A DNA stretch of 64,000 nucleotides from Wagnerdoeblera intermedia (GCF_042647465.1 NZ_JBHRVN010000004.1), one strand, 5' to 3'. Counted from the first letter of the stretch, positions 50,537 through 60,260 are shown. Made by a program: numbers and translations. Notes: generated by a model not told the origin, from the sequence alone.

Positions 50537-51918
50537 GCCTGCACCTCGTGAAGATTGGTGGTGACGCCCTGGTGTTCAGCAAAGACCCGGGCCAGCATGC
50601 CCTTCGCAGCCTCCATCCGATAGGCGGCTGAGGCGCGCATATCCGAGAGCGGGGTGTAATCACGCTCCAGCGCGGCCTGAGCGCGGGTCAGGGTCGCAGC
50701 CGTCATGGGCTGGCCGATCAGCGCTTCCTCTGTCGCAAGGGCCCGCTTCGGGGTGCCGGCCATGCCGCCGAAGGCGATCCGGGCCGAAGCGATCACACCG
50801 GCTTCCGTCGTCAGATTAAAGGCTCCGAGGACGGCAGAGATATCCTGGTCAAACCGCTTTGAAAGTTTGGCAACGCGCAGGGTATCGGGCTGCTTCGGGA
50901 TCTCGATCCATTCGATAAATTCACCCGGGCGGCGGTCCTGACGGCCGTATTCGATGAAATACTCCTCAAGCGCGAGGCTGCGGCGCTCCTCTCCGCGGCG
51001 CAGATGCAGCTTTGCCCCAAGCGCAATCAGCGCGGGCGGGCTGTCCCCGATGGGAGAGCCATTGCCGATATTGCCGCCGATGGTCGCGGCATTCCGGACC
51101 TGGACCGAGGCATAGCGCGACAGCATTGCCCCCAGAGAGGCGAAATGCGGCGAAAGGGCCGCCAGCAGGTCGGTGATGGTGACCATGGCCCCGATGCGGA
51201 AGTGATCTCCGGTCTCCTCCACCCGCTGCAGGTCTTTGACACCGGAAATGAAGGCCACCGGGCCCAGGTCTTTCAACCCCTTGGTGACCCAGAGCCCAAC
51301 GTCAGTTGCCCCCGCAATAAGCCGTGCCTCAGGGTTGGCCAGATACCAGGCAGCCAGTTCATCGGCGCTGCGCGGGGCGAACCAGGCCGCGCCCGGCGGG
51401 TTCAGCAGCGGCGGCAACGCTTTGCTGCGGTCGGCGCTGACCCAGACGGGCAGGGGTGCATCCTGGGATGCTTCAGCCGCGCGGATGATCGGCGCATAGC
51501 CTGTGCAGCGGCAGAGATTTCCGGCAAGCGTGCGGTCATGATCGCGCGCGCCGGAAATGGCGGCGGCGGTGAGGCTGGCCACGATCCCCGGCGTGCAAAA
51601 GCCGCACTGGCTGCCGTGGCACTCCGTCATAGCCTGCTGCACCGGCGAGAGCCGCCCGTCCTCATCGGCGAAACCTTCGACCGTGCGGATGGATTTGCCC
51701 TGAAGCTGCGGCAGAAACAGGATACAGGCGTTGAGCGCCCGCGCACCCGCCTCATCTGAGACGACCACCGTGCAGGCCCCGCAGTCCCCTTCATTGCAGC
51801 CTTCTTTGGTGCCGGTCAGCCCGCGCTCCTCGCGCAGCCAGTCCAGCAGGGTGCGTGTCGGAGAGACGCCCTCCACACGTACCGGCGTTCCATTCAGCAG
51901 AAACGCTACATCGCTCAT
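50533..51918 (-). CDS. xdhA: Xanthine dehydrogenase small subunit (2Fe-2S and FAD)
   Basis: 461 residues. Two [2Fe-2S] clusters: plant-type CNEGDCGACTVV near residue 42, and CGFCTPG with NLCRCTGY near 105-145. The FAD domain has ATIGGNIGNGSPIGDSPPAL near 275. Passes electrons from the Mo site to NAD+. First gene of the minus-strand purine cluster; the operon promoter should lie in 51919-52067. Confidence 0.95.
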   Translation of the reverse strand: MSDVAFLLNGTPVRVEGVSPTRTLLDWLREERGLTGTKEGCNEGDCGACTVVVSDEAGARALNACILFLPQLQGKSIRTVEGFADEDGRLSPVQQAMTECHGSQCGFCTPGIVASLTAAAISGARDHDRTLAGNLCRCTGYAPIIRAAEASQDAPLPVWVSADRSKALPPLLNPPGAAWFAPRSADELAAWYLANPEARLIAGATDVGLWVTKGLKDLGPVAFISGVKDLQRVEETGDHFRIGAMVTITDLLAALSPHFASLGAMLSRYASVQVRNAATIGGNIGNGSPIGDSPPALIALGAKLHLRRGEERRSLALEEYFIEYGRQDRRPGEFIEWIEIPKQPDTLRVAKLSKRFDQDISAVLGAFNLTTEAGVIASARIAFGGMAGTPKRALATEEALIGQPMTAATLTRAQAALERDYTPLSDMRASAAYRMEAAKGMLARVFAEHQGVTTNLHEVQA

Positions 51919-52067
51919 CGTCTGATCCGCCGCGTTACCAGTTATATGCAGTATGGCGGCGCGTCCCGATGCGGCGTAAGGACGGGCCCCTGGCTGTCGC
52001 CAGAAAACCCGATCCGCGACATTATGTCCACCGAAGAAGCGGTGAGCGCCTCAAAATCTGCGCGAAT

Positions 52068-52505
52068 TTACGGTTCTAGTGACTGCGCGACCCGTTCAAG
52101 CTGCCGCGCCACCTGGGTCCAGCCGCCGATGAACCCCATCTCTGCATGGCGCTGCGCGGCCCCGGCGTCGGCGTGACGCGCTGTGACACGGTAGAGGCAG
52201 CCCCCCGCTTCGCCGGGGATGAACCGCAGATCGGCGGTGAAAAACCCGGTCGCGTTCGGGCGCCACCCGGCCGACAGCGCATCGGTAAAGACCAGGCGGC
52301 GGCCCGGCTCAACATGCAGGATGCAGCCCTCTCCGGCCATCTCGCCATAATCCTCAAAGACTATTTTCGTGTAGAACCGCCCGCCCGGGACCGGCTCAAT
52401 CACCGCCTCTTCCGTGCGGCCAGGCTCAGGCGCGAAAAAGCGTTTCAGAAGCGCGGCTTCGGTCCAGCAGCGAAAGGCCGCCGAAGGGGTGCAGTCGAGG
52501 GCCAC
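52068..52505 (-). CDS. SRPBCC/AHSA1-family protein (start uncertain)
   Basis: 145 residues from the GTG at 52505. The helix-grip fold of the Activator-of-Hsp90/START-like family is suggested by FRCWTEAALLKRFFAPE, GGRFYTKI and GFIGGWTQVARQLERVAQ. The family N-terminal strand begins several residues earlier, and the frame is open upstream (reads DDLSFE before the GTG) behind a good GGGAGG. An ATG there is in another frame and stops after two codons. The real start may therefore be a non-ATG codon such as CTG, or a small change has removed it. Function unknown; it may bind a hydrophobic ligand. Confidence 0.7.
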   Translation of the reverse strand: MALDCTPSAAFRCWTEAALLKRFFAPEPGRTEEAVIEPVPGGRFYTKIVFEDYGEMAGEGCILHVEPGRRLVFTDALSAGWRPNATGFFTADLRFIPGEAGGCLYRVTARHADAGAAQRHAEMGFIGGWTQVARQLERVAQSLEP

Positions 52506-52624
52506 CTCAAAGCTCAGGTCATCGGGTCCTCCCTGACCTCAGGTCACCGGATCAGCCTGCGCCCCGTTGCCTGCGCTGTCAAGGAAGCCTTCCACCCGCC
52601 CGGCCCATTGCCTATGCTGCCGCC

Positions 52625-55600
52625 ATGAGCCAGCCACGATTCATCCATCTCCGCACCCATACCGAATATTCGCTTCTTGAGGGGGCGGTGCCGCTGAAAA
52701 AGCTGGTCAAGCTTTGCGCCGGTGCCAATATCCCCGCGATCGCGGTGACGGATACCAATAACCTCTTTGCTGCACTGGAATTTTCCGTCACAGCCCTCGG
52801 CGCGGGGGTGCAGCCGATCGTGGGCTGTCAGCTCTCGCTGCGCTTTGATCCGGCGCCCCAGGGGGAAAAACCCCGGGCTCCGGCGCCGGTGGTGCTGCTG
52901 GCGCAGAATGAGCGCGGCTATGAAAATCTGATGAAGCTGAACTCCTGCCTCTATCTGCGAGAAACCGCTGAGGTGCCGCAGGTGACGGTGGAGGATCTGG
53001 CGCAATACTCAGAGGGCCTGATCTGCCTGAGCGGGGGGGCGGAAGGCCCGGTGGGGCGGCTGTTGCAGGGCGGGCAAACCGCGCGGGCAGAGGCGCTTCT
53101 CGACCGGCTGGCGGCGATTTATCCCGACCGCTTCTATGTGGAGCTGCAGCGCCACCCCGGCGAGGATGGCCAGTTCACCGCCGGAGAGCGGATGACCGAG
53201 CGGCCCTTCCTTGAAATGGCCTATGCGAAAAACCTGCCGATCGTGGCGACCAATGACGTCCATTTCCCGGATGCAAAGATGTATGAGGCGCATGATGCGC
53301 TGCTTTGCATTGCCGACGGCGCTTATGTGGACCAGTCCGCGCCGCGCCGCCGTCTGACGCCTGCGCACAGCCTGAAATCGCCCGAGGAAATGGCTGCGCT
53401 GTTTGCGGATCTGCCGGAAGCGCTGGAAAACACGGTCGAAATCGCCCGCCGCTGTGCATTTGCTGCCTATAAGCGCAAACCCATCCTGCCGGTCTTTGCC
53501 GCCGATGAAGTGGAGGAGCTGCGCCGTCAGGCCTGGGAGGGTCTGGAAAAACGTCTCGCCGTCATTCCCCTGGCCGCGCCGCGGGAAGAATATGAGAAGC
53601 GGCTTGAGTTTGAGCTGTCGATCATCGAGCGGATGGGCTTTCCGGGCTACTTCCTGATCGTTGCGGATTTCATCAAATGGGGCAAAGCGCAGGGCATTCC
53701 GATCGGTCCGGGCCGGGGGTCCGGTGCAGGCTCGCTGGTCGCTTACGTTCTGACCATCACCGACCTTGATCCCTTGCGCTATGCGCTTCTTTTTGAACGC
53801 TTTCTGAATCCGGAACGGGTGTCGATGCCGGACTTCGACATCGACTTCTGCATGGACCGCCGCGAGGAGGTGATCCGCTATGTCCAGGGCCGTTATGGCC
53901 GGGATAAGGTGGGGCAGATCATCACCTTCGGTGCGCTGCTCTCAAAAGCTGCAGTGCGTGACGTGGGCCGCGTGCTGCAGATGTCTTACGGCCAGGTGGA
54001 CCGGCTGTCGAAAATGATCCCCGTCGAAGGGGTGAAGCCGGTCTCGATCACCAAGGCTCTGGCTGATGAGCCGCGCCTGCGGGAGGCGGCGAAGAATGAA
54101 GAGGTCGTGGACCGCCTTCTGACCTATGCCGAACAACTTGAGGGGCTCCTCAGAAACGCCTCGACCCACGCGGCGGGGGTGGTGATCGGGGACCGCCCGC
54201 TGGATGCGCTGGTGCCGCTTTACCGTGACCCGCGTTCTGAGATGCCCGCAACCCAGTTCAATATGAAATGGGTTGAGGCCGCGGGTCTGGTGAAATTCGA
54301 CTTCCTGGGTCTCAAAACCCTGACGGTGATTCAAAACGCGATCGACCTTGTTCTGGGTCAGGGGCGCGACATTCACATCAGCGCAGACGGGCGGAAACTC
54401 TATGATCCTCCGCCGGGAACTGTGAATGAAATCAACGCTATACCGCTCGATGATAAAGCAAGTTATGAGCTTTATGCGGCGGCGAAAACCGTGGCTGTCT
54501 TCCAGGTGGAAAGCTCGGGCATGATGGATGCGCTCCGGCGCATGAAGCCCACCTGTATCGAGGATATCGTCGCACTGGTGGCGCTCTATCGCCCCGGCCC
54601 GATGGAGAATATCCCGGTTTATTGTGAGGTGAAACACGGGCTGCGTGAGCTGGAATCGCTGCATCCGACCATCGATCCGATCCTGAAAGAAACACAGGGC
54701 ATCATCGTCTACCAGGAACAGGTGATGCAGATCGCCCAGGTCATGGCCGGCTACAGCCTGGGCGGCGCGGACCTTCTGCGCCGTGCCATGGGGAAAAAGA
54801 TCCCCGAAGAGATGGCGAAAGAGCGGCCGAAATTCATTGAAGGCGCCAAAGCCACCCATAATATCGACGCGAAGAAAGCTGGGGAAGTCTTTGATCTTCT
54901 TGAGAAATTCGCAAACTACGGCTTCAACAAATCCCACGCTGCCGCCTATGCGGTGGTCTCCTATCAGACGGCCTGGCTGAAAGCGAACCACCCGGTCGAA
55001 TTTATGGCCGCGGTGATGAACTGCGATATCCATCTCACCGATAAGCTGAGCGTCTATAAGCGTGAAGTGGACCGGATGGGCATTCCGGTGGTGCCGCCCT
55101 GTATCAACCGCTCGGATGCGACGTTTACGGTCTCCGAAGGCCAGGTGGTCTATGCTCTGGGCGCGCTGAAGAACGTCGGTGTGGAGGCGATGAAACTCAT
55201 CGTCTCAGCCCGCGGGGATAAGCCCTTCCGCGATCTCGCTGATTTCGCCAGCCGGGTTGAGTTGAAAAAGGTCGGAAAACGCCCGCTGGAAATGCTCGCC
55301 CGGGCGGGGGCCTTCGATCTTCTGGTGCCCAACCGGGCGCGGGTCTTTGAGGCGCTGGATGCCCTGGTGGCCTATTCCGCGGCAATCCACGAGGCTCGGG
55401 CCTCCAATCAGGTCTCGCTCTTTGGCGAGGCGGGGGATGACATCCCGCCGCCGCGTATTGCGATGCGCAATGACTGGCTTCCGGTCGATAAACTGGCGCA
55501 GGAGCATCAGGCCATCGGCTTTTACCTCTCCGGCCATCCGCTGGATGACTGGATGGGGGCTTTGCGGCGCAAGGGGGTTCTGACCCTCTCGGAGCTTGCG

Positions 55601-56125
55601 AAGAAAGCGGCTTCCGGTCCGGTGGTGGCGAAGCTCGCGGGTTCGGTCTCGAACCGGCAGGAGCGCAAATCCTCGCGCGGGAACCGCTTTGCTTTCGTCG
55701 GCTGCTCAGACCCGACGGGTCTTTATGAAGTGACGGTTTTCTCTGACGTTCTGGATGCCGCGCGGCAGTTTCTTGAGCCGGGGATGAATGTGGTCATGAC
55801 CGTGGAGGCCACGGCTGAGGGAGACAGCCTGAAGCTCCTCGCCCGCGGGGTCGAACTGGCCGACAGCGTGGCTGCGGGGGCTGGCGGCGGCGAATTGCGC
55901 ATTCACCTGAGCGAGCCTTCCGCGGCAGCCTCAGTCGCTGCGCTTTTGAGCCGCGCCAAAGCAGAGGCCGGGCGCCAGGCGAAGGGAGAGATCAGCATTG
56001 CGGTGATCGATCCGACCTCGGGCGCAGAGGTGGAACTGGCGATCCCCGGCTCCTGGCCGGTGACGCCCCAGGTGAAATCCGCGCTGAAATCCGTTCAGGG
56101 CGTTCTGGCAGTCGAAGAGGTCTGA
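52625..56125 (+). CDS. dnaE: DNA polymerase III alpha subunit
   Basis: Replicative polymerase. 1166 residues, normal DnaE1 length. PHP domain at the N-terminus (FIHLRTHTEYSLLEGAVPL); polymerase palm with the catalytic aspartates in PDFDIDFCMDRREEVI near residue 405; GNFPGYFLIVADFI-like segment read here as GFPGYFLIVADFI; fingers with YGFNKSHAAAYAVVSYQTAWLK near 770; OB-fold near 1000-1060. No clear ribosome-binding site precedes the ATG. A TTG-starting oxidoreductase gene follows after 4 bases. Confidence 0.97.
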   Translation: MSQPRFIHLRTHTEYSLLEGAVPLKKLVKLCAGANIPAIAVTDTNNLFAALEFSVTALGAGVQPIVGCQLSLRFDPAPQGEKPRAPAPVVLLAQNERGYENLMKLNSCLYLRETAEVPQVTVEDLAQYSEGLICLSGGAEGPVGRLLQGGQTARAEALLDRLAAIYPDRFYVELQRHPGEDGQFTAGERMTERPFLEMAYAKNLPIVATNDVHFPDAKMYEAHDALLCIADGAYVDQSAPRRRLTPAHSLKSPEEMAALFADLPEALENTVEIARRCAFAAYKRKPILPVFAADEVEELRRQAWEGLEKRLAVIPLAAPREEYEKRLEFELSIIERMGFPGYFLIVADFIKWGKAQGIPIGPGRGSGAGSLVAYVLTITDLDPLRYALLFERFLNPERVSMPDFDIDFCMDRREEVIRYVQGRYGRDKVGQIITFGALLSKAAVRDVGRVLQMSYGQVDRLSKMIPVEGVKPVSITKALADEPRLREAAKNEEVVDRLLTYAEQLEGLLRNASTHAAGVVIGDRPLDALVPLYRDPRSEMPATQFNMKWVEAAGLVKFDFLGLKTLTVIQNAIDLVLGQGRDIHISADGRKLYDPPPGTVNEINAIPLDDKASYELYAAAKTVAVFQVESSGMMDALRRMKPTCIEDIVALVALYRPGPMENIPVYCEVKHGLRELESLHPTIDPILKETQGIIVYQEQVMQIAQVMAGYSLGGADLLRRAMGKKIPEEMAKERPKFIEGAKATHNIDAKKAGEVFDLLEKFANYGFNKSHAAAYAVVSYQTAWLKANHPVEFMAAVMNCDIHLTDKLSVYKREVDRMGIPVVPPCINRSDATFTVSEGQVVYALGALKNVGVEAMKLIVSARGDKPFRDLADFASRVELKKVGKRPLEMLARAGAFDLLVPNRARVFEALDALVAYSAAIHEARASNQVSLFGEAGDDIPPPRIAMRNDWLPVDKLAQEHQAIGFYLSGHPLDDWMGALRRKGVLTLSELAKKAASGPVVAKLAGSVSNRQERKSSRGNRFAFVGCSDPTGLYEVTVFSDVLDAARQFLEPGMNVVMTVEATAEGDSLKLLARGVELADSVAAGAGGGELRIHLSEPSAAASVAALLSRAKAEAGRQAKGEISIAVIDPTSGAEVELAIPGSWPVTPQVKSALKSVQGVLAVEEV

Positions 56126-56129
56126 TCCT

Positions 56130-57203
56130 TTGGAAGCATCCGATATTGTCATCATCGGCGGCGGTGTTGCCGGACTGACGCTTGCGGCGGAACTGGCGGG
56201 CTCTGCGAAAGTCCTGGTGCTCGAGGCTGAGGCGCATTTCGGCTATCACGCCTCGGGCCGCTCGGCGGCGCTTTATGAGCCGGCCTATGGCGCCCCCGCC
56301 GTGCGGGCTTTGACCGAGGCGAGTTTGCCGGCCTATCAGGCCGGGGGCTGGCTCAGCCCCCGGGGTCTGATGCTGCTGGGGCAGACCGGCGAGGATGAGG
56401 GGTTTCGTGCCGATGTTGCGGGCATGAACCTGCAGGAACTGAGCCTTGATGAGGTGCGGGAGATCGTTCCGATTCTCAGCCGCAGCGTGGCTTTCGCAGC
56501 CTTTTGTGACCGGCCGCAGGATATCGACACCGACCGGCTGATGCAGGATGCGCTGAAGCGGCTGCGCGCAGGCGGCGGCGCTTTGCGCACGGGGCTGCGG
56601 GTGACGGCGATCCGGCGTGACGGAGGAAACTGGCTGGTCACCGCCGGAGATGAGGTTTTCGCGGCGCCGGTCCTCGTGAATGCTGCCGGGGCCTGGGTCA
56701 ATGAGATCGCGGCTATGGCCGGGGTCAGCGGGCCGCAGTTTCAACCCTACCGCCGGTCGGTTGCGCGGATTGCAGCCCCCGGCGGGGCGGATCTGCGCCG
56801 CTGGCCGATCTTTTTTGGCATCGGTGAGAGCTGGTATGCCAAGCCCGATGCCGGTGCGCTGATTGTCTCGCCTGCCGAAGAGACGCCGGTTGGTCCGCAT
56901 GATGCCTTTTCCGACGATATGGCGCTGGCAGAGGGGCTTGAGCGGTATCAGGCCCATGTCACACCGGAGGTCACGCGGCCGCTTGCCACCTGGGGCGGCT
57001 TGAGAACTTTCGCGCCCGACAGGGTTCTGGTGATCGGCGAAGACCCCGTTCAGCCGGGCTTTTTCTGGCAGGCCGGGCAGGGTGGCTATGGTTTTCAGAC
57101 CGCACCCGGGGCGGCGCGTCTGGGCGCGGATCTGATCCTCGGGCGGGCACCGGAGCTTTCTGCGGATCTGGTCGCGGCGCTCTCGCCTGCACGCTTTGGC
57201 TGA
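56130..57203 (+). CDS. FAD-dependent oxidoreductase, DAO family
   Basis: 357 residues. The N-terminal FAD motif is VIIGGGVAGLTLAAELAG. SGRSAALYEPAYG and the C-terminal GQGGYGFQTAPGAARLGADLI fit glycine/D-amino-acid oxidase-like enzymes. The natural substrate is unknown. The likely start is TTG at 56130, with GAAGAGG (56114-56120) about 9 bases upstream, 4 bases after the dnaE stop; expression is probably coupled to dnaE. No better start exists nearby. Confidence 0.85.
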   Translation: MEASDIVIIGGGVAGLTLAAELAGSAKVLVLEAEAHFGYHASGRSAALYEPAYGAPAVRALTEASLPAYQAGGWLSPRGLMLLGQTGEDEGFRADVAGMNLQELSLDEVREIVPILSRSVAFAAFCDRPQDIDTDRLMQDALKRLRAGGGALRTGLRVTAIRRDGGNWLVTAGDEVFAAPVLVNAAGAWVNEIAAMAGVSGPQFQPYRRSVARIAAPGGADLRRWPIFFGIGESWYAKPDAGALIVSPAEETPVGPHDAFSDDMALAEGLERYQAHVTPEVTRPLATWGGLRTFAPDRVLVIGEDPVQPGFFWQAGQGGYGFQTAPGAARLGADLILGRAPELSADLVAALSPARFG

Positions 57204-57301
57204 AAGCTTACTTTTTCGTGAAGCTTAATGCTGTCGCAAAGGGATGACACTTCCGTGAAGCTGCGGCAAAACTCTCAGACATCCAAGCCGGAGTTCTGAA
57301 T

Positions 57302-58087
57302 TTGTTGTCTTACCTGTCCCGCAGTGTCATCGCGCTGTCTCTGGGTCTTCTGGCCGCCTGCGGCGGCGGTCCGGCCTATCGTCCGCAGGCTCCGGTCTCG
57401 CAATATGCACCGCAGTTCGGCGACGTGAAGCCGGTGGACTGGCCCTCAACCCCGCCGCGCCATTATCCGATCCACGGCATTGATATATCGCGCTGGAATC
57501 AGGGCATTGACTGGCCGGTGGCCCAGGCTGCCGGGGTGTCTTTCGCCTTTATCAAAGCGACCGAGGGCGGGGATCATATTGACCCGGAGTTCCGCACCCA
57601 TTGGGAAAATGCCCGCCGCGCAGGCGTGCCCCGCGGGGCCTATCACTTCTGGTATCACTGCCGCTCGGGGGCCGAGCAGGCCGAGTGGTTCATCCGCAAC
57701 GTTCCGCGCGAAGCGGGCGCGCTGCCGCCGGTGCTGGATCTTGAGTGGCCGCGCTCTCGCAACTGCCCGGTGCGTCCGGATGGGGCGCATGTGCGCCGCG
57801 AGGCAGAGGTTTTCCTCAACCGTCTTGAGCGCCATTACGGCCAGCGTCCGCTGGTCTATACCACGCCGGATTTCTACAAAGACACTGACCTGGGCCGCCT
57901 GCGGGCTGAGTTCTGGCTGCGCGCGGTGGCGGATCACCCTTCCTCGGTTTACCCCGGTCAGGCCTGGACCTTCTGGCAGCACACCGGCACCGGGATTATT
58001 CAGGGCATCCCGGGCAAGGTCGATATCAATGCCTTCCGTGGCAACCCGGGCGACTGGGCCGGATGGCTGGCCCGGCGCCGACAGTAA
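57302..58087 (+). CDS. GH25 lysozyme-like lipoprotein
   Basis: 261 residues. The N-terminus is a lipoprotein signal (LSRSVIALSLGLLAAC, lipobox LLAAC at about 16-20). The catalytic domain has the GH25 muramidase hallmarks: GIDISRWNQGIDW with the first aspartate, FAFIKATEGGDHIDPEF, RGAYHFWYHC, LDLEW with the catalytic Asp/Glu pair, and TFWQHTGTG. It should cut peptidoglycan between N-acetylmuramate and N-acetylglucosamine. The start is TTG at 57302 (GGAG 8 bases before); a second TTG follows directly. GH25 is more often phage-linked, but no phage genes are nearby. Confidence 0.88.
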   Translation: MLSYLSRSVIALSLGLLAACGGGPAYRPQAPVSQYAPQFGDVKPVDWPSTPPRHYPIHGIDISRWNQGIDWPVAQAAGVSFAFIKATEGGDHIDPEFRTHWENARRAGVPRGAYHFWYHCRSGAEQAEWFIRNVPREAGALPPVLDLEWPRSRNCPVRPDGAHVRREAEVFLNRLERHYGQRPLVYTTPDFYKDTDLGRLRAEFWLRAVADHPSSVYPGQAWTFWQHTGTGIIQGIPGKVDINAFRGNPGDWAGWLARRRQ

Positions 58088-58096
58088 CGCGCTGAA

Positions 58097-58137
58097 GCGC
58101 CGCCCCCCTCCCAAGGAGGGGGGCGGCGGCGTTTTTT
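58097..58137 (+). terminator. Terminator of the lysozyme gene
   Basis: CGCCGCCCCCCTCC pairs with GGAGGGGGGCGGCG, loop CAA, with TTTTTT close by. It lies about 10 bases after the stop. Confidence 0.88.
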
Positions 58138-58195
58138 CTGATGGCGCAGGCTCTCGGGAGGCTTATAGCTGTGCCAGTTTCAGACGGAGGCCCCC

Positions 58196-58943
58196 ATGAT
58201 CGTGAAAACTGAGGAAGAGCTTGAGGGCCTGCGCCGGATCGGGCGGATCTGTGCAGAGGTGCGCGACGCCATGATCCGCGCCGCCGAGCCGGGGATGACC
58301 ACTCTGGAACTCGACACTATCGGGCGCGGGCTTCTGGACAAAGCCGGTGCGGTTTCGGCCCCGGAAAGCACCTATAATTTTCCCGGTGCGACCTGCATCA
58401 GCGTCAATGAAGAGACCGCCCATGGCATTCCTGGCCCGCGCGTTCTGAAGGCCGGGGATCTGGTGAATGTGGATGTCTCTGCCTCAAAGGACGGGTTTTT
58501 TCGCCGATACCGGTGCCAGCTTTGTCCTGCCCGAGGCCAGGCCGGTGCTGGAGCAGCTTTGCCGTGACGGCAAAAAGGCCATGGATCTCGGCATTGCTCA
58601 GGTCCGGGGCGGGCAGCCGCTCAATGCCATCGGGATCGCTGTGGGGCGCTTTGCGAAATCAAAGGGCTATACGCTGATCTGCAATCTGGCGAGCCATGGG
58701 ATCGGGCGGGGTCTGCATGAATACCCCGAAGAGATTGCCACCTGGCCTGACAAACATGACCGCCGCGTCATTGCCAAAGGCCTCGTTCTGACGGTTGAGC
58801 CCTTCCTCTCGCGCGGCGGGCGCGAGGCAGTGCAGGGCCGCGACGGCTGGACGCTTTATGCCTCTCCGCAGGCGCCCACGGTGCAATATGAGCATACGGT
58901 TGTGGCGACCGATAAAGGCGCGATCATCCTGACGAAGATCTGA
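58196..58943 (+). pseudogene. map: Methionine aminopeptidase gene with a frameshift
   Basis: Type I methionine aminopeptidase removes the initiator methionine. Two frames together give a complete protein: 58196 to about 58501 (residues 1-101, MIVKTEEELEGLRRIGRI through VNVDVSASKDGFF) and from about 58500 to 58943 (FADTGASFVLPEARP to the end). All metal ligands are present across the two: D in VNVDVSASKDG, D in FADTGA, H in NLASHGIGRGLHE, E in TVEPFL and E in VQYEHTVV. The break is in GGGTTTTTTC at 58493-58502, six T where five would keep the frame. As read, translation stops at 58567. Map is usually essential unless another copy exists, so a sequencing error, a real mutation or slippage are all possible. 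Confidence 0.88.
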
Positions 58944-58947
58944 CGAA

Positions 58948-58973
58948 AAAGGCCGGGGAACGCCCCGGCCTTT
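58948..58973. terminator. Bidirectional terminator between map and hflX
   Basis: AAAGGCCGGGG pairs perfectly with CCCCGGCCTTT, loop AACG; A and T runs on both sides. Confidence 0.9.
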
Positions 58974-58976
58974 CGC

Positions 58977-60260
58977 TTAGAGATTGCGGAACTGCTGTTC
59001 CTGTTTCGCGGTCCAGAGGGCGGTGATTTTCCACCCCTCTTCCGTTTGTTCCTCTTCTTCGACCAGGCCGCGCTCATGCAGCCAGGCGCGGCGGCGGCCC
59101 TCGGCAAAGCTGAGGTTCAGGCTGCGGTGGTGGCGCTCTTCGCCGAGATGGTCATTGACCACGTCGAGAAGGTGATCCACCCCCACACCGGTCCAGGCCG
59201 AGAGCGTCAGCACATCAGGACGGATCGCGGCATTGGCAAGCGTGCTTTCGCGGCTGACCGGATCCAGAAGATCCAGCTTGTTCCAGACCTCAAGCACCGG
59301 CACCTCTTTGCGCAGGCCCAGCGAGGACAGGATCTCGCGCACGTCTTCGGCCTGTTCCGCGGTCTCCGGGTGCGAGATGTCGCGGACGTGGAGCACCAGA
59401 TCAGCCTCCAGCACCTCTTCCAGCGTGGCGCGAAAAGCAGCCACAAGCTGGTGCGGCAGGTCTGAGATAAAGCCCACGGTGTCCGAGAGGATGATCCGCC
59501 GACCCGAGGGCAGCACAACCCCGCGCATGGTCGGGTCGAGCGTGGCAAAGAGCATGTCTTTGGCCAGCACATCCGCCCCGGTCATGCGATTGAAAAGCGT
59601 GGATTTTCCGGCGTTGGTATAGCCGGCCAGCGCCACAATGGGGAAGGGCACCTTGCGGCGGGCGGCGCGGTGCAGCTCGCGAGTCTTGACCACCTTCTCA
59701 AGCTGGCGCCTGAGGCGGATCACCTGCTCGTCAATAGCGCGGCGGTCGCTTTCGATCTGCGTCTCACCAGGACCGCCGACGAAGCCAAAGCCGCCCCGCT
59801 GACGCTCAAGGTGGGTCCAGGCGCGGACAAGCCGCGTGCGCTGATAGCTCAGCGCCGCAAGCTCAACCTGAAGCACACCTTCGCGGGTGCGCGCCCGATC
59901 GGCGAAGATCTCAAGGATCAGACCGGTGCGGTCGAGAAGCTTGACGCCCCATTCTTTTTCAAGGTTGCGCTGCTGCACCGGGGTCACGGGGCCGTCGATC
60001 AGCACCAGATCCACTTCGGCCTCTTCGAGGCGCTGTTTGATCTCTGCGATCTTGCCCGAACCAAAGAGGAAGCCGGGGATGCCCTTGCTCAGGCGCACGA
60101 CTTCAGAGCCGACCACCTCAAGCTCGGGCATGGCGGCGGCCAGCGATACAGCTTCGGCCAGGCGGTGCTCAGGCAGCCGCCGGCCGGGATCATTTTTGCG
60201 GTCCGGGTGGATCACCCAGGCGCGGGTGATCTGGTCACCCTGTTCGATCTGGAAGTTCAA
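58977..60260 (-). CDS. hflX: Ribosome-associated GTPase HflX
   Basis: 427 residues. HflX splits stalled ribosomes. N-terminal HflX domain (LEVVGSEVVRLSKGIPGFLFGSGK, in parts), GTPase domain with G1 GYTNAGKST (about 220), G3 DTVGF, and G4 NKLDLL. The start is TTG at 60260, inside the hfq stop (TTGA), with GAAGG just upstream. Hfq-HflX order is common. Confidence 0.94.
   Translation of the reverse strand: MNFQIEQGDQITRAWVIHPDRKNDPGRRLPEHRLAEAVSLAAAMPELEVVGSEVVRLSKGIPGFLFGSGKIAEIKQRLEEAEVDLVLIDGPVTPVQQRNLEKEWGVKLLDRTGLILEIFADRARTREGVLQVELAALSYQRTRLVRAWTHLERQRGGFGFVGGPGETQIESDRRAIDEQVIRLRRQLEKVVKTRELHRAARRKVPFPIVALAGYTNAGKSTLFNRMTGADVLAKDMLFATLDPTMRGVVLPSGRRIILSDTVGFISDLPHQLVAAFRATLEEVLEADLVLHVRDISHPETAEQAEDVREILSSLGLRKEVPVLEVWNKLDLLDPVSRESTLANAAIRPDVLTLSAWTGVGVDHLLDVVNDHLGEERHHRSLNLSFAEGRRRAWLHERGLVEEEEQTEEGWKITALWTAKQEQQFRNL

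Noticed and set aside
57215..57280. Imperfect direct repeat CGTGAAGCT before the lysozyme gene
   Set aside because: Only two loosely matching copies, no clear promoter geometry; not strong enough to call.
57302..58087. GH25 lysozyme as a sign of prophage
   Set aside because: No holin, capsid, tail, integrase or attachment repeat nearby; it has its own lipoprotein signal and terminator.
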